The notes under the pieces were generated by a model. It ran no database searches. It was given only the letters and a program-made list of their open reading frames with translations, and was not told where the DNA came from. Positions 27,847-37,200 of a DNA stretch of 64,000 nt are shown here, one piece after another. The translations under genes were made by a program, and so were the position numbers. Every line of letters begins with the position of its first letter. The stretch's first letter is position 1. The DNA comes from Saprospiraceae bacterium (GTDB lineage: Bacteria > Bacteroidota > Bacteroidia > Chitinophagales > Saprospiraceae), in NCBI GenBank assembly GCA_020627535.1, contig JAHDGU010000006.1, positions 124,001-188,000 of the forward strand. Direction: 5' to 3'.

Positions 27847-29769
27847 CTATGGACGTGTCTCAGTATCGTCTAGGACCTCGATGATCAAGCTGATTTCGTT
27901 GACCAGCTCTTCATTGCTTCCGCTATATCCTACACTTTGATATCTGATTTTTCCTTCTTTGTCAAGAAAAAACTTGGTTGGAATTCCTTTCACACCGTAG
28001 TCCGCGACCAGAGTGTTTTTTTCATCCATGAGCACGTCAAAGTCGTAGCCCTTTTCCATCAAGAAGTTCTTGGCATTGTTGACTTTGTCATCACTGTTTT
28101 CCCAGGTATTGACAAAAACGAATGCTACATCATCGCGATCGGCGAATTTATTCTGTGCCTCTTGCATTCCCGGAAAAGATGCGACACATGGTCCACACCA
28201 TGTTGCCCAAAAATCAAGTACAACAATCTTGCCGAGTAGGTCATCCTGCGAGATTTCTTCTCCTTCCATATTCAGGAGTGAAAAAGCGGGCGCATCTTCA
28301 TCAGACATACTTTCGAGGATCTCTGCTTTTTTCTTCTCTAGAGCACTTTTTTCCAGTGTAGAGACGATTTTATCTGCAGCTTGATCAAGTGTGAGATTCT
28401 CGACAAAAAGTCTCTTATACTCATCCTTCATTTGAGCACTAGCGTCACCTGCTGCAATGCGTGACTCGATGAAGTCGAGGGCATTCATATGGTCACCAGA
28501 TTTGACCATATACATCGCGTAGCGCTCGTTCATTTGTCCATCGGAGAAATCATATTTTTCTACGGCGATTTTTTGATATTTTTTCGCCTCATCATATTGC
28601 TCGTCATGTGCCAATAGAAGAGCATATGTGTCTGAGTACATCGCGTATGTTCCTTTTGCTCTTTCTACATACGATTCTTTGGTGACATAGTCATCCTTGA
28701 AACGAACAGCAGTAATTTCTGAATTTATGAGCTCTAGTGATTCTTTTGAGAATTCAAGGCCCATTTTCAGGTCCTTTGGTTCGGCTTCAAGGCTCTCGCC
28801 TGAGAGACTCCAGGCAAGATTGTTCAGAGCACTAGCCTTGGTATTTGGGTTAGCGATTGCTCTGAGATATCTTTTTGCTTTGGCCCAGTCTTCAGCATCG
28901 GCATATTCTAGAGCAAGTCTTCGAGAGAGGTTGTCGAGTGTGGATTTTTGATCATCTTTTTTATTCCATCGACTACGGAGTGTTTGGAGAATTTCTCCTT
29001 TTCGATCAAGATCAGACTTGTAGTATTCTGTGATCAGTTCATTTGTTGCCAGTTCCCCTTTGGGATATTGTTCGATGGCTTTCGCCAAAATGCTCTCTGA
29101 GAGCTCATCATTTTTGAGAGATTTAGCTGTGCGTAGGAGGATTACAGATTGCTCGTCTTTCATTTTCTTGGAAGACAATTTTTGCAGCATCGCTGTGACC
29201 GCCTGCACTTCTGCTTCATCTTTCATCTCACTCGCTATCGCAGCACGTAGAGGAAGATTCGCAAGATACTTTTGTGCCTTTGGATTAAGATTAAGTTCTT
29301 GCTGCCAATGCTTTTGTGCCATAGGTGGAGTGCGGTCTAGGCCTAGCACTCTAGTGTAAGACCCGAGGAATGCCTCTGCTAGCGCTAAGTTTCCAGATTT
29401 TTGAGGTGCGTCGCGCTTGTAGATAATACTGGTATATCCGTCTCCATTATTGTTGTCTTGAGTCTGGCTGTCTGTACTCCTGATGCTTACCAAGATGGCC
29501 TCGGTATCTTCATTTGTGCGGAATGTGCCAAGATGCTTATCGCCTTTCCAGGCAAATGGAACGCTAAGTGCCACAGGTTCTTGATTGTGTCTCAGAAGAT
29601 AGGCAGTAGCCACCCATTCTTTATTTTCAAGTGGTCCACCGGTAGCGTCGTAGCTGATCATGACTTGGTCATCAGCTTGTGGTTTGGTAGGTATGAAGCT
29701 GAAATTTTGCGCCACTACAGCAGAAATCGTCGTGCAGCATGCGAGAAGTGTGAGTATGTGTTTCATCAT
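27847..29769 (-). CDS. TlpA-like thioredoxin protein with long helical N-terminal region
   Basis: 640 residues from ATG 29769 (MMKHILTLLACC); the open frame goes to 29820 but the signal peptide starts here. An N-terminal Ig-like beta domain (about 25-115) is followed by a helical, TPR-like region (about 120-480) and a C-terminal TlpA/thioredoxin domain (about 500-630) with VVLDFWATWCGPCVASFPGM (CxxC) and the cis-Pro in VKGIPTKFFLDKEG. Such proteins are periplasmic thiol-disulfide reductases; the N-terminal region could hold a partner. Related multi-domain forms exist in Bacteroidota. It stands alone, with the stem-swapped hairpin relative at 29804-29818 in its leader. Confidence 0.88.
   Translation of the reverse strand: MMKHILTLLACCTTISAVVAQNFSFIPTKPQADDQVMISYDATGGPLENKEWVATAYLLRHNQEPVALSVPFAWKGDKHLGTFRTNEDTEAILVSIRSTDSQTQDNNNGDGYTSIIYKRDAPQKSGNLALAEAFLGSYTRVLGLDRTPPMAQKHWQQELNLNPKAQKYLANLPLRAAIASEMKDEAEVQAVTAMLQKLSSKKMKDEQSVILLRTAKSLKNDELSESILAKAIEQYPKGELATNELITEYYKSDLDRKGEILQTLRSRWNKKDDQKSTLDNLSRRLALEYADAEDWAKAKRYLRAIANPNTKASALNNLAWSLSGESLEAEPKDLKMGLEFSKESLELINSEITAVRFKDDYVTKESYVERAKGTYAMYSDTYALLLAHDEQYDEAKKYQKIAVEKYDFSDGQMNERYAMYMVKSGDHMNALDFIESRIAAGDASAQMKDEYKRLFVENLTLDQAADKIVSTLEKSALEKKKAEILESMSDEDAPAFSLLNMEGEEISQDDLLGKIVVLDFWATWCGPCVASFPGMQEAQNKFADRDDVAFVFVNTWENSDDKVNNAKNFLMEKGYDFDVLMDEKNTLVADYGVKGIPTKFFLDKEGKIRYQSVGYSGSNEELVNEISLIIEVLDDTETRP
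29077..29090 (-). repeat. dispersed hairpin motif, GAAA-loop form (exact copy)
   Basis: Minus strand TTTTGGCGAAAGCC in the TlpA-like gene, read as Leu-Ala-Lys-Ala. Confidence 0.7.
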
Positions 29770-29877
29770 GATGTGAATATCTATTTGTCCACCGAAAGTA
29801 GCCTTTTGGCCGAAAGGCATAAGGTATAAAATGTCCTATGCGTCGCAGCTGTAACGATTATTTCGTACCTTGATTAT

Positions 29878-32298
29878 ATGAAGCGCCTCAGCCTAGCAGC
29901 CCTATGTGCTCTATTGAGCTCATCTATCTCTTGGTGTCAAGTCTTACTAGAGGGTCAAGCATTGCTTGATCACTTGATGGACAAGATTACCTCTTCTCAG
30001 CGTGTATTGGATTGGGCTGAGCAGGACGAATACGTCTTGTGGTCTGTCATTTCAGAGGGACAGGGGCTAGCACATGTAGGATACCAAATAGATGGCACCT
30101 CCGATCAGGACTTGAGCAGGGACATGACTGAGATGGAATGGGAGGTGGCTCGTACCGCTCTATTGGAAGCGTTCTTGAAAGAATCGCAACGATATTGTGG
30201 TCTTGACTTGTCGATGTCTGATGTACTCATTCAAAAATCTCATGATCGACTCCCCTTCATGGTGATGAAAATCTGTGATATCGCGCTCATATCTTGGCTA
30301 CGAGATCATGTGTCCGTGAGATACATTGAGCCTTATAGCTATACAGCACATACAGATCAGCTACGTAGTGGCGAGGGATGCTCAGATTATAGTCAGATAT
30401 TGAATACGGCTGACTACGAAGAGGTAAGTCCAGATGCCATCAGTTCGTGGCATCATAAGGATCACAAGATCGACAGCGCTTGGACTAAGTCCGACAATGG
30501 TAAAGGGATCTGGATATCTATCATGGATACCGGAATCAGCGAGGACAATCCTAAGTACAATGGTGAGTTTGACGAAGGCGAATCGTCAGGGCGAAGCATT
30601 GAGAAAAATGGATACTATAACAATGACGGATGGGCAGATCAGTGTGGTCATGGCACAGCCATGATCGGTTTGGCTGTAGCGCCAAAGGGATATGACGACA
30701 GTCCTGCAGGAGTAGCTTATCGTGCAAATCTCGTTTCCAATCGCGTCAGCAATGATGTGGTCATCAATGCTGGAGCAGAGATCAATGCACTGGCAAACGC
30801 TATTACAGATGCCGCTGATGACAGCCGCGTGGATATCATCAGCATGTCACTGGGCGATATTTTCAGCCATGGACCCATCGAGGATGCTATCATCTATGCA
30901 CATGAAAAAGAGAAGCTCATTTTCGCGGCAGCGGGAACTTCTACCTTCTTCACGAATTGGTTTGGCGTGACATTTCCTGGGTCCATGGATGAGACCCTTG
31001 CGATCACCGGTGTTGTCGAGGGGACGAGTTTCTCAGAGTGTGACAATTGTCACTATGGTGATGAAGTGGATCTCGTGGTATATATGGAGCGCAGTAGCAG
31101 TGGGAACACCTGTGTGACTACAGCCAATGATAATGTCAATAGCGACTATGTGGGCTATGTAGGAGGATCCTCTGCAGCCACAGCGACCATGGCAGGAATA
31201 GCAGGGTTGATCTGGTCTGATGAACCCGATATGACAAGAGACGAAATGATTAATCGCCTGATCAAGGCAAGTAGTCACTATCCAAATAAGACATCTGATT
31301 TTGGCTGGGGAGCAATCGACGTCTGTGAGGCAGTTGCAGATTCGCTAGGGAAAGCGCCTTGTCGGTCAGGGCTAAGCAATGAAGTCATCCTGGAGATCAC
31401 GGGGATCAGCTTCCCGAGCACCGATGATGGGTTTGGCGATGTCGCTGAGTGGGTGGTGATCCTGGAGGAATCGTCCTACTACTTTGAGGTGCCAGAATCA
31501 GGTGGAGAAGGAAACCCGATTACCTACAACAATGAAGACCCCTGCGATCTTGCACCTATCAGGATCAATCTTGGCTCTACAGTATGCGGACAATCAAGTA
31601 TCAACATAGACCTTGAGACTCATGAGGATGACGGCTTCTCAAGCGAGTGTGAGTATAATGCCGGTGACGATGATCGCACTATCAGCGTGGAGACCATAAC
31701 ATTTGGCGGAAGCCAATTCATACAAAGTACGAGCAATGGCGACTTTGTCTTTTCCTACAGATTGTATTGCACTCCGGACTGGCAGGCCGCCATGGTCGAT
31801 GATAGCCCTAAGTGTCCTGGTGATAGTGTGCAATTTGAAGCAAGCCCGAGCGGATACACGGAGTATAGATTTTTCTTGGATGCGAATCAGAATGGCGGTA
31901 TCGACATAGGAGAACTATTGCAAGCAGGAAGCAATCACTTGTATGTGAGCAATACGATTGCCGATGGTGATCATATCGGAGTGGTCATCAATGAGACAGG
32001 AGGATGTACTGATACGGTGGTATCCGTAGTACAGATGATCAGTCCTGACTATGCAGGGTCCAATCGCCTCGTCGGGGTGCTTGCAGGATACCATGACTAT
32101 GAGACCAATGATGACATAGAGTCTGTGCAGGTTCTGTCACCCACTGCAGTGGTCGACTATGACGCAGCTCGATCAGTATCGCTCTTTGAGGGATTTGAAG
32201 TGCAGCAAGGAGCCATATTCGAGGCGTTCATTGATGGATGTAACGATGGTGGTGGAGGCACACATCTCCAAGAAGAGGAAGGGTCGGGTGACCGATGA
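29878..32298 (+). CDS. secreted S8 (subtilisin-like) protease with C-terminal coathanger-like domain
   Basis: 806 residues. Signal peptide (end near SSISWCQ), a propeptide region to about residue 185, then the S8 domain: Asp in WISIMDTGIS (about 216), His in QCGHGTAMIG (about 257), Ser in GGSSAATATMAGIAGLIW (about 431). Two departures: the Pro of the usual GTSxAxP is Ala, and the oxyanion-hole Asn position in IFAAAGTSTFF reads Thr. After about residue 500 come beta domains with a P-type or proprotein-convertase-like start (SNEVILEITGISFPS) and an Ig-like region. The C-terminal 70 residues carry ARSVSLFEGFEVQQGAIFE and a DGC, shared with the protein at 34267-37500. No type IX signal. The end is 4 bases from the convergent small gene. 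Confidence 0.88.
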   Translation: MKRLSLAALCALLSSSISWCQVLLEGQALLDHLMDKITSSQRVLDWAEQDEYVLWSVISEGQGLAHVGYQIDGTSDQDLSRDMTEMEWEVARTALLEAFLKESQRYCGLDLSMSDVLIQKSHDRLPFMVMKICDIALISWLRDHVSVRYIEPYSYTAHTDQLRSGEGCSDYSQILNTADYEEVSPDAISSWHHKDHKIDSAWTKSDNGKGIWISIMDTGISEDNPKYNGEFDEGESSGRSIEKNGYYNNDGWADQCGHGTAMIGLAVAPKGYDDSPAGVAYRANLVSNRVSNDVVINAGAEINALANAITDAADDSRVDIISMSLGDIFSHGPIEDAIIYAHEKEKLIFAAAGTSTFFTNWFGVTFPGSMDETLAITGVVEGTSFSECDNCHYGDEVDLVVYMERSSSGNTCVTTANDNVNSDYVGYVGGSSAATATMAGIAGLIWSDEPDMTRDEMINRLIKASSHYPNKTSDFGWGAIDVCEAVADSLGKAPCRSGLSNEVILEITGISFPSTDDGFGDVAEWVVILEESSYYFEVPESGGEGNPITYNNEDPCDLAPIRINLGSTVCGQSSINIDLETHEDDGFSSECEYNAGDDDRTISVETITFGGSQFIQSTSNGDFVFSYRLYCTPDWQAAMVDDSPKCPGDSVQFEASPSGYTEYRFFLDANQNGGIDIGELLQAGSNHLYVSNTIADGDHIGVVINETGGCTDTVVSVVQMISPDYAGSNRLVGVLAGYHDYETNDDIESVQVLSPTAVVDYDAARSVSLFEGFEVQQGAIFEAFIDGCNDGGGGTHLQEEEGSGDR

Positions 32299-32302
32299 GC
32301 TG

Positions 32303-32464
32303 CTACATCAGGGACTTGATGTAGAGGCTGATGTTTCGCCAATTCATGGCGATGATGAGGGCTCCTCCTATGAGCGCAAAAAGCAAGATACGCTTAAGGT
32401 TGGTGACAGATTTTTTGTACTTCTCCCGTCTGCTTTTATATCGAAATCTGCCGCTGTAGCTCAT
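32303..32464 (-). CDS. 53-residue membrane protein downstream of rsgA
   Basis: A complete short frame: ATG at 32464, TAG at 32303-32305. It begins directly after the rsgA stop codon (TAG then ATG, no spacer), which argues for coupled translation. The product starts with a strongly basic stretch (MSYSGRFRYKSRREKYKKS), then one hydrophobic helix (ILLFALIGGALIIAMNW) and a short polar tail ending SLYIKSLM. Predicted: single inner-membrane helix with the positive N-terminus in the cytoplasm. The compact fit between rsgA and the subtilase end (gap 4 bases), the clear topology and the lack of any overlapping gene support it. I do not recognise the family. Confidence 0.7.
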   Translation of the reverse strand: MSYSGRFRYKSRREKYKKSVTNLKRILLFALIGGALIIAMNWRNISLYIKSLM

Positions 32465-33409
32465 CTAATAGTCTGTTTTTCTCTCCCAATAGTTCTGTTC
32501 TTCTGCTTCTTCAAGAAGAGTAATGTAGTTGAAGTAGCGAAGTTCGGATATCTCTCCTGACTCTATCAGATTTCTGACATGGCAGCCAGGCTCTGATCGA
32601 TGGAGACAATTATTGTATTTACACTGATCAGAAGCTTGGAAAAATTCGCGGAAGTTGTGTGAGATGTCTTGAGGCTCAAGATTATTAAAACTGAGAGTCT
32701 TGATACCAGGAGTATCAATGATATTACCACCGAAGCTGAGGTCATGCATCTCTGCAAATGTGGTCGTGTGCTGACCTTTTCCTGAATACTCGGAAATACT
32801 CATGGTGCTGATATCAAGACTCGACTCGATGGCATTGACAAGACTTGACTTGCCCACACCACTTTGTCCTCCGACGAGTGTCGTCTTGTTTTTCAATAGC
32901 TCTCGCAGTCGATCAACATTTTGATCCTCTAGAGCCGAGCAGTACAAGACGTGATAGCCAATGTCTGTATATATGTCTTCCAAGTACTGATAAAGCTGAA
33001 AGTCTTCCTCGGTGTAGACATCTGACTTGTTGAATGCAATGATGACAGGAATGTCTCGAGGTTCAGTCATCAGCAGAAAGCGGTCTATGAAGCCTTGCTT
33101 CAACTTGGGCTGGCGAAGCGTGACAATTAGCAGTGCTTGATCAACATTACTTGCGAGCAAGTGGAGTTGATGTTTCTTGCGCGGGGATTGGCGGGCTACG
33201 TAGTTTTTGCGTGGTAGGATCTTGGTGATTGTGCCAGTTTCTTCACTCTTGAGCTTTTCTATGAGTACTTGATCTCCTACTGCTACAGGATTGGTGATAG
33301 GAATACCGTCTAGTCGAAACTTGCCAAGGATCCTACAAGAGAGGATAGTTTGATCTTCAAGTCTAACCTTGTACCAGCTACCCGTAGAGCGTATAACCAG
33401 CCCTTTCAT
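32465..33409 (-). CDS. rsgA: RsgA, ribosome small-subunit-dependent GTPase
   Basis: 314 residues. RsgA is a circularly permuted GTPase that checks late 30S subunit maturation. Order of parts: N-terminal OB fold (VIRSTGSWYKVRLEDQTILS), G4 IIAFNKSD, G5 VLYCSALE, then G1 GGQSGVGKSSLVNAI, switch region KGQHTTTFAEM, G3 IIDTPGIKTL, and the C-terminal zinc finger with CKYNNCLHRSEPGCHV. The permuted order G4-G5-G1-G3 is diagnostic. Length is normal. Its start overlaps the GGGPS-like gene stop by 4 bases, and the 53-residue membrane protein gene follows at once. Confidence 0.96.
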   Translation of the reverse strand: MKGLVIRSTGSWYKVRLEDQTILSCRILGKFRLDGIPITNPVAVGDQVLIEKLKSEETGTITKILPRKNYVARQSPRKKHQLHLLASNVDQALLIVTLRQPKLKQGFIDRFLLMTEPRDIPVIIAFNKSDVYTEEDFQLYQYLEDIYTDIGYHVLYCSALEDQNVDRLRELLKNKTTLVGGQSGVGKSSLVNAIESSLDISTMSISEYSGKGQHTTTFAEMHDLSFGGNIIDTPGIKTLSFNNLEPQDISHNFREFFQASDQCKYNNCLHRSEPGCHVRNLIESGEISELRYFNYITLLEEAEEQNYWERKTDY

Positions 33410-34137
33410 CTGAGAGACATTTTGGCGGAAGCCCGAGCCGTGATGAGCATTTCTGTAAGTGCAGACGGATCTTCTTCTATGGCAGTGCCGATCACCAGCA
33501 TGTTGGCACCAGAGTGAAAATACTTCTCCATCATCTCCAGAGATCTAATACCTCCGCCAACAATGATCGGAATAGACACAGCAGCTGAGATCTTCCTCAC
33601 CATATCTAGAGGCACCCCGAGTTTAGCCCCACTCCCAGCTTCGAGGTAAATAGTAGCAAAACCAAGTTGCTCTGCAGCGAGTGCAGTTGCCAGAGCAATC
33701 TCAGGCTTATCTCGAGGGATGGGTAAAGTCTGAGAGATGTATTGTACGCTAGACAGCCTCCCGCCATCTACCAATAGATAGGCACAGCCCAGAGTATTCA
33801 GTCCATATTGCTTGATCAATGGAGCCGCCTCCACATGTTTACCAATAATGAGATCAGAGTTTCTGCCACTGAGGAGGCTGATGAGCAGTATTCCGTCTGC
33901 TTTGGGGCTCAACTGAAACTGTGAGCCGGGAAAGAGGTAAATCGGCCCTGAATATTGAGATCTGAGATCGGCGATGCATGTCTCAAGATTGTCTTGTAGC
34001 AAGGTGCTTCCGCCCAAAAGAAGGAGGTCTGGAGTGGCTGACCGGAGCTGAGTGTGTAGAGCTGAGCCGCAGGTATATCGATCAGGATCAACCAATACAG
34101 CAAGTTTTCTATCAGATTTTTCAAGAACAAAGCTCAT
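33406..34137 (-). CDS. geranylgeranylglyceryl phosphate synthase-like protein
   Basis: 243-residue TIM-barrel prenyltransferase. Enzymes of this family join a polyprenyl diphosphate to sn-glycerol-1-phosphate; Bacteroidota members form the group II type. Features: LAVLVDPDRY (first strand), LLLGGSTLLQ, LFPGSQFQLSPKADGILL, IYLEAGSGAKLGVP (the YxEAGSG substrate site) and IPIIVGGGIRS with IGTAIEED (phosphate-binding ends). A candidate -7 box TACTTTTG sits at 34142-34149 on the minus strand, only 4 bases before the ATG, so a leaderless message is possible. It overlaps rsgA by 4 bases. Whether it makes an ether-type lipid here is not known. The exact motif copy 33420-33433 is near its end. Confidence 0.9.
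   Translation of the reverse strand: MSFVLEKSDRKLAVLVDPDRYTCGSALHTQLRSATPDLLLLGGSTLLQDNLETCIADLRSQYSGPIYLFPGSQFQLSPKADGILLISLLSGRNSDLIIGKHVEAAPLIKQYGLNTLGCAYLLVDGGRLSSVQYISQTLPIPRDKPEIALATALAAEQLGFATIYLEAGSGAKLGVPLDMVRKISAAVSIPIIVGGGIRSLEMMEKYFHSGANMLVIGTAIEEDPSALTEMLITARASAKMSLR
33420..33433 (+). repeat. dispersed hairpin motif, GGAA-loop form (exact copy)
   Basis: Plus strand TTTTGGCGGAAGCC, antisense to the last codons of the GGGPS-like gene, complement read as Ala-Ser-Ala-Lys. Confidence 0.7.
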
Positions 34138-34230
34138 GGATCAAAAGTACTTGGCTTTTAGGCAGTATATGTCGGGCTGATGCCATATTAATCGTCCATT
34201 GGCTTTCATTCAACTGAATGTGGGTTGTGT

Positions 34231-34238
34231 TAATTTTG
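34231..34238 (+). promoter_or_regulatory. candidate -7 box before the BNR-repeat protein, with upstream palindrome
   Basis: TAATTTTG is an exact TAnnTTTG, 28 bases before ATG 34267. CATTCAACTGAATG at 34207-34220, a 6-bp inverted repeat with a 2-base spacer, covers the place of the -33 box and could be an operator. No TTTG is seen there. Confidence 0.4.
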
Positions 34239-34266
34239 ATTCATAAACCAATTGACAATCTGTGCT

Positions 34267-37200
34267 ATGAAATTTATCATTGCTCTAGTTACTTCTATCC
34301 TCTTATGTAGTTCTCTGTGGGCTCAAGACTACATTGAAAAAAGTTACAATCAAGAGATAGAGCTGGAGCAAATCCAGAGGGAAGTCGAGGAAAGTTATGA
34401 AGGTCGAGATAAAGGTCGTGGGACTGGCTACAAGATCTGGAAGCGCTGGGAATACAACGCCCAGAGAAGTCTAGATGCTGAGGGTAAGGTCATCAAACCG
34501 TGGGAAGCAGCCAAGCGAGCACAACAGTTTCAAGACCGTTATGGAGAAAGCCAAAGAGCTGTCAGTGGAGACTACACAGATCTAGGACCAACTTCTGCTG
34601 TCAATACGAGCACCTGGTCCTCACACCTTGGGAGAGTAACTGGCATCGGACTAGATCCCAATGATCCAGATCATTTGATTATAACATCTGAGACTGGTGG
34701 CGTGTGGAAGACCACGGATTTTGGCGGAAGCTGGACACCGCTCTATGACGAGGAAGTGCGAATGAATCTTTACTCAGCAGCGATCAGTCCAAGCAATTCT
34801 GATCACTACCTAGTAGGTACTACGGGACAAGGCCTCAGAAGATCTACCGATGGAGGTATGACCTGGGTCAACACAAATGGCGAGGTCAATAATGAAAATT
34901 ACCTAAGAATTGAGTATCACCCGACCAATCCTGACACAGTCTATGCTGTCGGTGAGTGGGGTGGACGTGTGTATGTCAGTGATAACGGAGGAGCGAATTG
35001 GGATTTGATTCATGATCATAACCAGCGTATGTATGATCTGGAACTCAAGCCCGGGACTCCCTCAACATTGTATGCTTCTGGTCGAGGATTTATCCTCAAG
35101 TCTACCGATGGAGGTATGAATTTTGATACGCTTGTGGGGCCATGGAATGCTCTGGGAAATATCATGATGGCTGTGACGCCACACGATCCAGATTATCTCT
35201 ATGCACTACAAGATAGCAGCGGAGGTTTGCGAGGGGTCTACCTCAGCACTGACGCCGGAGCCACGTGGTCGGTACAACTGTCAAATCAGTCGGGTGGATT
35301 CAACTACTTGGGCTACAACCCAGCCACTCAAAGTGGACAAGCACCGCGAGATATGGACATATGCGTCAGCAGCCTCGACAAAACAGAAGTGCATCTTGCT
35401 GGGACAGAGTCTTGGAAGTCATTTGATAGTGGTCTCAACTACAGTGAGTCGAGCTCTTGGCTCGTGTATGACAATAGTGCACCATTTATCCATGCTGATG
35501 TAGATCTCATGCTATACAAAGGAGATACACTCTTTGCTGGCACGGATGGCGGCATTTTTTACAGCACGGACGGCGCCAACAGTTTTACGGATATCACGCC
35601 AGGACTTGGAATCAGGCAGTTTTATCGTATCGGGGTAAGTCAGACAGATCCTGACAGGGTTTCTGGTGGATCTCAGGACAATGGTACTGGTGTGCTGAGA
35701 GATGGTGTATGGTATGATTGGCTTGGAGCAGATGGAATGGAGACATTTATCAGCTGGGCAGACGAGGATGTTCTTTTCGGTACCAGTCAGTTTGGTGGAT
35801 TGTATAAGTCAGTCAACGGAGGAAATAGTACCGTAGGCGTAACCAATCCTGGAGGCAGTGGCAATTGGGTGACTCCTCTAGAGCAGGATCCACTAGAGGC
35901 TAACACCCTGTATATGGCCAAGGCCGAAATCTACAAGAGCACAGACCTCGGAGTCACATGGGATACCATTACCAACTTTGCCAATGGTGACAGGGCGGAT
36001 GAGCTTAAGATAGCTCCATCAGATAATCAGATTATGTATGTGGCATACAATGGAAATCTGAGCCGGTCGGATGATGGTGGTGTGAGCTGGGCAGATCGAA
36101 GCCCTCCAGAAGGCAACATCAATTATATCACGATCCATCCTGATGATCCGGACCGAGTCGCCTTGGCACTCTCGGGCTCCTCATGGAAATATGCTGAGTC
36201 GCTAGATGGAGGACAAAACTGGAGCAATATCACCGCCAACTTACCCAATATCACTGCACAGTGTATACTGTATGAAAATCTTGGTAATGGTGGCATGTAC
36301 GCAGGCATGACGCCAGGTGTATACTATCGTGATAGTAGTACGACGAATTGGTCCTCAATCCAACTCTCTTTACCCAATGTGGATGTAAGAGAATTTGAAA
36401 TTGCTCACAATACGCTATATGTAGGTACTTATGGCCGAGGTCTATGGAAAATAGATCTTACAGGTGATGTAGGATACACTTGTCAAGCTCCTTTTGCTGT
36501 ATCAGCTGACTGTGCAGATATGATCAGTGCTCCAGCAATAGACCAGAGCTCTGGAGCTTCGCAAGGAGGAGCGACCAATGCACTATGGTATCAGCTCACA
36601 GCATCAGAAGATATGACAATCAACATTCGCTCATGTGGTGCTGGAAAAAATACAAGACTATGGGTGCATGAAGGAAGTTGTGGAAGCTTGACAACCTTGG
36701 CCTCAAGCGATGATGATTGTGATGCTGGAAATGGACAAGGAGTAGTGGCTGCAGCGATCTATGACCTAGACCTGAGTTCAGGCCAAAAGATATTGATCGA
36801 GTGGGATGACCGCTGGAGTTCAGAGGCATTTGATTGGTACATCGAGCGAGTGCAATACTCTTGTGAAGCGGCTGAGGTGCTCACGGCAGCCGGCACGTAC
36901 ACGGCAGATGGTCCAGATCAGTGTTTCACTGCATCACACAAGGATGATCCTAATGCTGATCACGCCAACTGGTTTGAGTTTATCCCACCACAGACAGGAG
37001 AGATAAATGTGGCGTCCTGTGGTGGTGGTGTAGACACGCGACTGTATCTGCATACTGGAGAGTGTGGATCACTGATGGAGATCGCATCAAATGACGATAT
37101 CTGTGAAATGAGTGCTGGCTCTCAGCTTTGGGCGTCAGAAGTCACCAATGTCCCCGTGATCCAAGGGCAGTCAGTATGGATAGAGTGGGATGATCGATGG

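Noticed and set aside
29804-29818. TTTTGGCCGAAAGGC before the TlpA-like gene
   Set aside because: It partly fits the motif with a swapped stem, but it can also fold as a larger palindrome (29801-29818), so I left it out of the set.
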